This document shows positions 61,639 through 64,000 of a DNA stretch of 64,000 bases, one piece after another. The DNA lies in assembly GCA_046347475.1 (NCBI GenBank), contig JAXMGD010000001.1, positions 806,001 through 870,000 of the forward strand, in the 5' to 3' direction. The DNA is from CAMCXE01 sp046347475 (lineage in GTDB: Bacteria > Pseudomonadota > Gammaproteobacteria > Pseudomonadales > Cellvibrionaceae). The notes beneath the pieces are model-generated. The model did not search any database. It worked only from the letters and a program-made list of their open reading frames with translations, and was not told the origin of the DNA. Made by a program: the position numbers and the translations under genes. Within the stretch, counting starts at the first letter, position 1, and each line of letters opens with the position of its first letter.

Positions 61639-62064
61639 ATGATTACCTACTTTTTTTGGTTTACCCTCCTGTCGGTGGTCATCACCATCGGTGTTATTAC
61701 CTATAAAACCCGCTTTTGGAAAACCGGTGCCATTTTGGCTGCAGTGGTATTTTTCTCCTCCTGGGGAATGTACCACTTCAAATGGGAGCAAAGTTGGGTG
61801 AAAAACCTGGGCGGCACCATGACCATCAGTGTGCCCAAAGGCTTAATTCACCTGGGCACCACTTGGAAGGATGAAAACATGTGGATCGAGAACTACGATC
61901 CCAAAACCAATACCTGTTATTTCACCGAGTATGCCAAAGGGCATTTATTGGAAGGCCGAGTGGTGATTAAACACTGCAACCCAGCCTTACCCTCCACCAA
62001 CCCTGAACCGGCTGAAGAACCTATGAGCAGTGAAGAGGCCGCGAAGGAACCTGCTACGCCCTAA
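61639..62064 (+). CDS. small membrane-anchored protein, unknown
   Basis: 141 residues. Two N-terminal membrane segments (FFWFTLLSVVITIGVITY and AILAAVVFFSSWGMYHF) precede a soluble domain with two cysteines (NTCYFTEYAKGHLLEGRVVI and KHCNPA). An acidic Pro/Glu-rich tail ends the protein. It begins nine bases after the TraB/GumN gene. No family recognised. Confidence 0.6.
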   Translation: MITYFFWFTLLSVVITIGVITYKTRFWKTGAILAAVVFFSSWGMYHFKWEQSWVKNLGGTMTISVPKGLIHLGTTWKDENMWIENYDPKTNTCYFTEYAKGHLLEGRVVIKHCNPALPSTNPEPAEEPMSSEEAAKEPATP

Positions 62065-62070
62065 TTCGCC

Positions 62071-62188
62071 CAGGCGCCTAAGCCAGGCAGAACAGGCACC
62101 CAAGCCAGGCAGACCAGGCGCCTGAGCCAGGCCAGAATAGGCGGCTAAGCCAGGTCAGGTTAGGCACCTGAGCGGGCTCAGGCGCCTG
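62071..62188 (+). repeat. degenerate ~23-base tandem repeat
   Basis: Five imperfect units of the type CAGGCGCCTAAGCCAGGCAG, spacing 22-24 bases, fill the gap before the AraC-type gene. Later units diverge, with TAGGCACC and CTGAGC variants. Units contain the palindrome AGGCGCCT, so hairpins are possible. Confidence 0.75.
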
Positions 62189-62219
62189 TCGCCACTATTT
62201 CACCTTCAGGATTGTCATC

Positions 62220-63269
62220 GTGACTGGAATCGCCCTCATTTTTATCGGTTATTCCCTCCTTGCCGCCTTAAGTATCGCCCTCTTGCAATTGCGGCCCAGC
62301 CAATACCCCGATGCTGCGGTGGCCCGCTGGCTGGGTCTGGTGGTATTGGCTGCGTTAATGGTGCTTCAGGCGGCCCATTTTGTTTGGTTGCTGTACGACC
62401 TGCCGTGGGTGTCAGGCTTCGCCTATCAGGCCGCTTTGTTCGCGGTGGCACCGGCGTTTTATCTGTACTGTCGGTGGTTACTTTATCCCTCCGCCAGGTT
62501 GCTTCACCTCCATAACCTATGGCACGGGTTGCCGGTGTTGGCGGCCTGGGCGCTGCCACCTGGTTTGGCCATGCCGGCCGCTTTTTGGTTGGGAGCCCTG
62601 TATTTACTTGCTTTAGGGCGGCGCCTGTTCAGCTTGCGGCGGGAGCGGGTTAATTTCCGGGCGGAGATACTGCTGCTGGGTTTTGTGTTTGTGGTTGCTA
62701 TTGGGGTGTCGCTGCTGGGCGCCCTGCAGGGCCTTTTACCGGATAAGTTGTTTTTCTGTCTTTATGCCTGCTCTATCGGAGTTGCCCTGTTTTTTGTGCA
62801 GCTGGCCTTGGGCTTGCGGCCCAGCTTGGCGGTTGAGGTAAGCGAGACGGTAAGGGCCAGTTATCAAAGTTCCAGCCTCAATCAAGTGGATTGCGAGGCG
62901 GCACTGACGCGCCTAGCTGCGCTTATGGAGCAGGAGCAGCTGTACACCCACAATGATTTGAGCCTGTCGAAGTTGGCGCAGCGCCTGAGTCTATCCACGC
63001 ATCAGGTATCGGAGTTGCTCAACAGCCGCTTGGGCAAAAGTTTTTCCCGCTATTTGCGCGAGGCCAGGGTGCAGGCGGCCAAGCAGATGCTGATCCAAGA
63101 GCCTGCCGCCTCGGTGCTGTCGGTGGGTTTAAGTGTGGGATTTACCTCGCAATCCACTTTCTATGAAGCGTTTCGAGAAATCGACGGTATGACGCCGGGG
63201 CAGTATCGCAAGCTCCAGAGCGCCACATCCTCCTCCAATCTAAACCCACCCAAGGCTCCTACCGCCTAG
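62220..63269 (+). CDS. membrane-bound AraC-family regulator
   Basis: 349 residues. The N-terminal ~205 residues form about seven membrane helices. The C-terminal ~110 residues are an AraC-type double helix-turn-helix (LSLSKLAQRLSLSTHQVSELLN and ASVLSVGLSVGFTSQSTFYEAF, ending MTPGQYRKL). Such proteins probably sense signals in or across the membrane. It starts at GTG with a weak ribosome-binding site. The target genes are unknown; the next gene (SDR/epimerase) is a candidate. Confidence 0.88.
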   Translation: MTGIALIFIGYSLLAALSIALLQLRPSQYPDAAVARWLGLVVLAALMVLQAAHFVWLLYDLPWVSGFAYQAALFAVAPAFYLYCRWLLYPSARLLHLHNLWHGLPVLAAWALPPGLAMPAAFWLGALYLLALGRRLFSLRRERVNFRAEILLLGFVFVVAIGVSLLGALQGLLPDKLFFCLYACSIGVALFFVQLALGLRPSLAVEVSETVRASYQSSSLNQVDCEAALTRLAALMEQEQLYTHNDLSLSKLAQRLSLSTHQVSELLNSRLGKSFSRYLREARVQAAKQMLIQEPAASVLSVGLSVGFTSQSTFYEAFREIDGMTPGQYRKLQSATSSSNLNPPKAPTA

Positions 63270-63291
63270 CCCTCGTGTTGCCAAACCATTG

Positions 63292-63307
63292 CGGATGGAT
63301 CCATCCG
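63292..63307. promoter_or_regulatory. 16-base perfect palindrome after the AraC-type gene
   Basis: CGGATGGATCCATCCG is perfectly symmetric. It could be a dimeric protein site or a small hairpin. It lies in the 173-base gap before the SDR/epimerase gene. Confidence 0.3.
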
Positions 63308-63442
63308 GAGTGTTTTTGTGCTCCGTTCTGATCGCAGCGGAAGTATTTGCGCGTACACAGTCCCAGACTTAAGCCATGGTATTTCCACAGGCCGCCTTAG
63401 GGCGTTGCCAGTACTTCATCAGATGAGTGGGCAGGTTGGGTT

Positions 63443-64000
63443 ATGAAGGTTTTATTAACGGGCGCTAGCGGATTTATCGGCAGTGCTATCAGCCAAGCGC
63501 TGCTGGGCCAGGGCTATAGCCTGGTGACCATTAGCCGCAGCACCGGGTTTGATTTCGCCCGTATGCAGGCGGCAGGGGATTGGCTGCCCCTACTTGAGGG
63601 GGTGGAGGCGGTGGTCAATGCCGCTGGCATCATCGCCGAAGGGGGCGGGCAGCGCTTTGATGTGATCCATCGCCACGCGCCGCAAGCGCTATTTAATGCT
63701 TGCCGACAAGCAGGCGTGGCCAGCGTGGTACAGATTTCCGCGCTCGGTGCGGATGAGCGCGCGGTGACGCCCTATCACCTGAGCAAACGCGCCGCCGACG
63801 AGACCCTGGGCCGCTTGCCGCTCAAGGGAACAGTGCTGCGCCCCTCCTTGGTATACGGTAAGGGCGGTGCTAGCGCTGGGCTGTTTTTGCGCCTGGCCCG
63901 TTTGCCCTGGGTGCCTCTGGTGGGGGAGGGCGCGCAGCCGGTGCAGCCGGTACACATCAGCGACTTGGTGGCGACGGTGCTGCGCTGCCTGCAGTCTGAG
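63443..64000 (+). CDS. SDR/NAD-dependent epimerase-like protein, N-terminal part
   Basis: 186 codons are visible and the frame is open at the right window edge. The Rossmann motif TGASGFIGSAI near the N-terminus binds NAD(P). The extended-SDR catalytic Tyr-x-x-x-Lys is YHLSK after SALGAD, and LRPSLVYGKGG is the family's substrate-side loop. This atypical-SDR type includes complex I NDUFA9-like proteins and is often fused to a C-terminal DoxX-like domain; the missing end decides. The start is ATG 63443. The role is unknown. Confidence 0.85.
   Translation, partial: MKVLLTGASGFIGSAISQALLGQGYSLVTISRSTGFDFARMQAAGDWLPLLEGVEAVVNAAGIIAEGGGQRFDVIHRHAPQALFNACRQAGVASVVQISALGADERAVTPYHLSKRAADETLGRLPLKGTVLRPSLVYGKGGASAGLFLRLARLPWVPLVGEGAQPVQPVHISDLVATVLRCLQSE

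Overview
The window looks like chromosomal DNA of a Gammaproteobacterium, most likely a Cellvibrio-type polysaccharide degrader (Cellvibrionaceae). The evidence is the gammaproteobacterial order ruvCAB-tolQRAB-pal-cpoB, a 13-gene nuo operon with fused nuoCD, two lipoproteins with poly-serine linkers, an AbfB-bearing GH43-like secreted protein, and the gene contents bfd-bfr and carAB-greA. The genus is inferred from gene content only. I saw no tRNA, rRNA, CRISPR array, IS transposase or intact prophage.

Layout. 1-1 kb: the end of a mercaptopyruvate sulfurtransferase gene and a small VOC protein. 1.1-8.3 kb: Holliday-junction genes ruvC-ruvA-ruvB, then the complete Tol-Pal envelope operon (tolQ, tolR, tolA, tolB, pal, cpoB), with ybgC absent from its usual place. 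8.4-10.3 kb: a two-gene replication unit made of a protein with four DnaT-like ssDNA-binding repeats and a lambda-P-like helicase loader, with no other phage genes nearby. 10.7-15.2 kb: a lipoprotein with a 97-residue serine tract and five Cys/DPY repeats, an O-antigen-ligase-family protein, and a VOC protein.

15.5-30.4 kb, minus strand: nuoA-N (complex I), with a promoter and a terminator-like hairpin in the leader. 30.7-34.2 kb: divergent metR/metE with MetR-box-like sites. 34.7-38.9 kb: a second poly-Ser lipoprotein with duplicated carbohydrate-binding-like modules, convergent with the GH43-like protein. 39.1-40.9 kb: recQ. 41.2-46.8 kb: an operon of a giant double activase, a 2-hydroxyacyl-CoA-dehydratase-like protein and a glutaredoxin-like protein, an ATP-driven Fe-S reductase type unusual in a probably aerobic organism.

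46.9-50.6 kb is an accessory stretch: three copies of a ~130-bp palindromic repeat lie between a small secreted Cys protein, a small hydrophobic ORF, a 239-aa protein whose Cys/His spacing resembles CNF-type deamidases, and an orphan AAA ATPase. 50.7-54.8 kb: a lipoprotein esterase, bfd and bfr (iron storage and release, with a Fur-box-like promoter), and ybiT. 55.2-60.1 kb: carA-carB-greA. 60.2-64 kb: a membrane protein, a TraB/GumN protein lacking its usual histidine, a small membrane protein, a membrane-bound AraC-type regulator, and the start of an SDR/epimerase gene cut by the window end.

A 178-179-bp element with 18-bp terminal inverted repeats occurs twice in opposite orientation (15.27 and 51.89 kb) and looks like a MITE.
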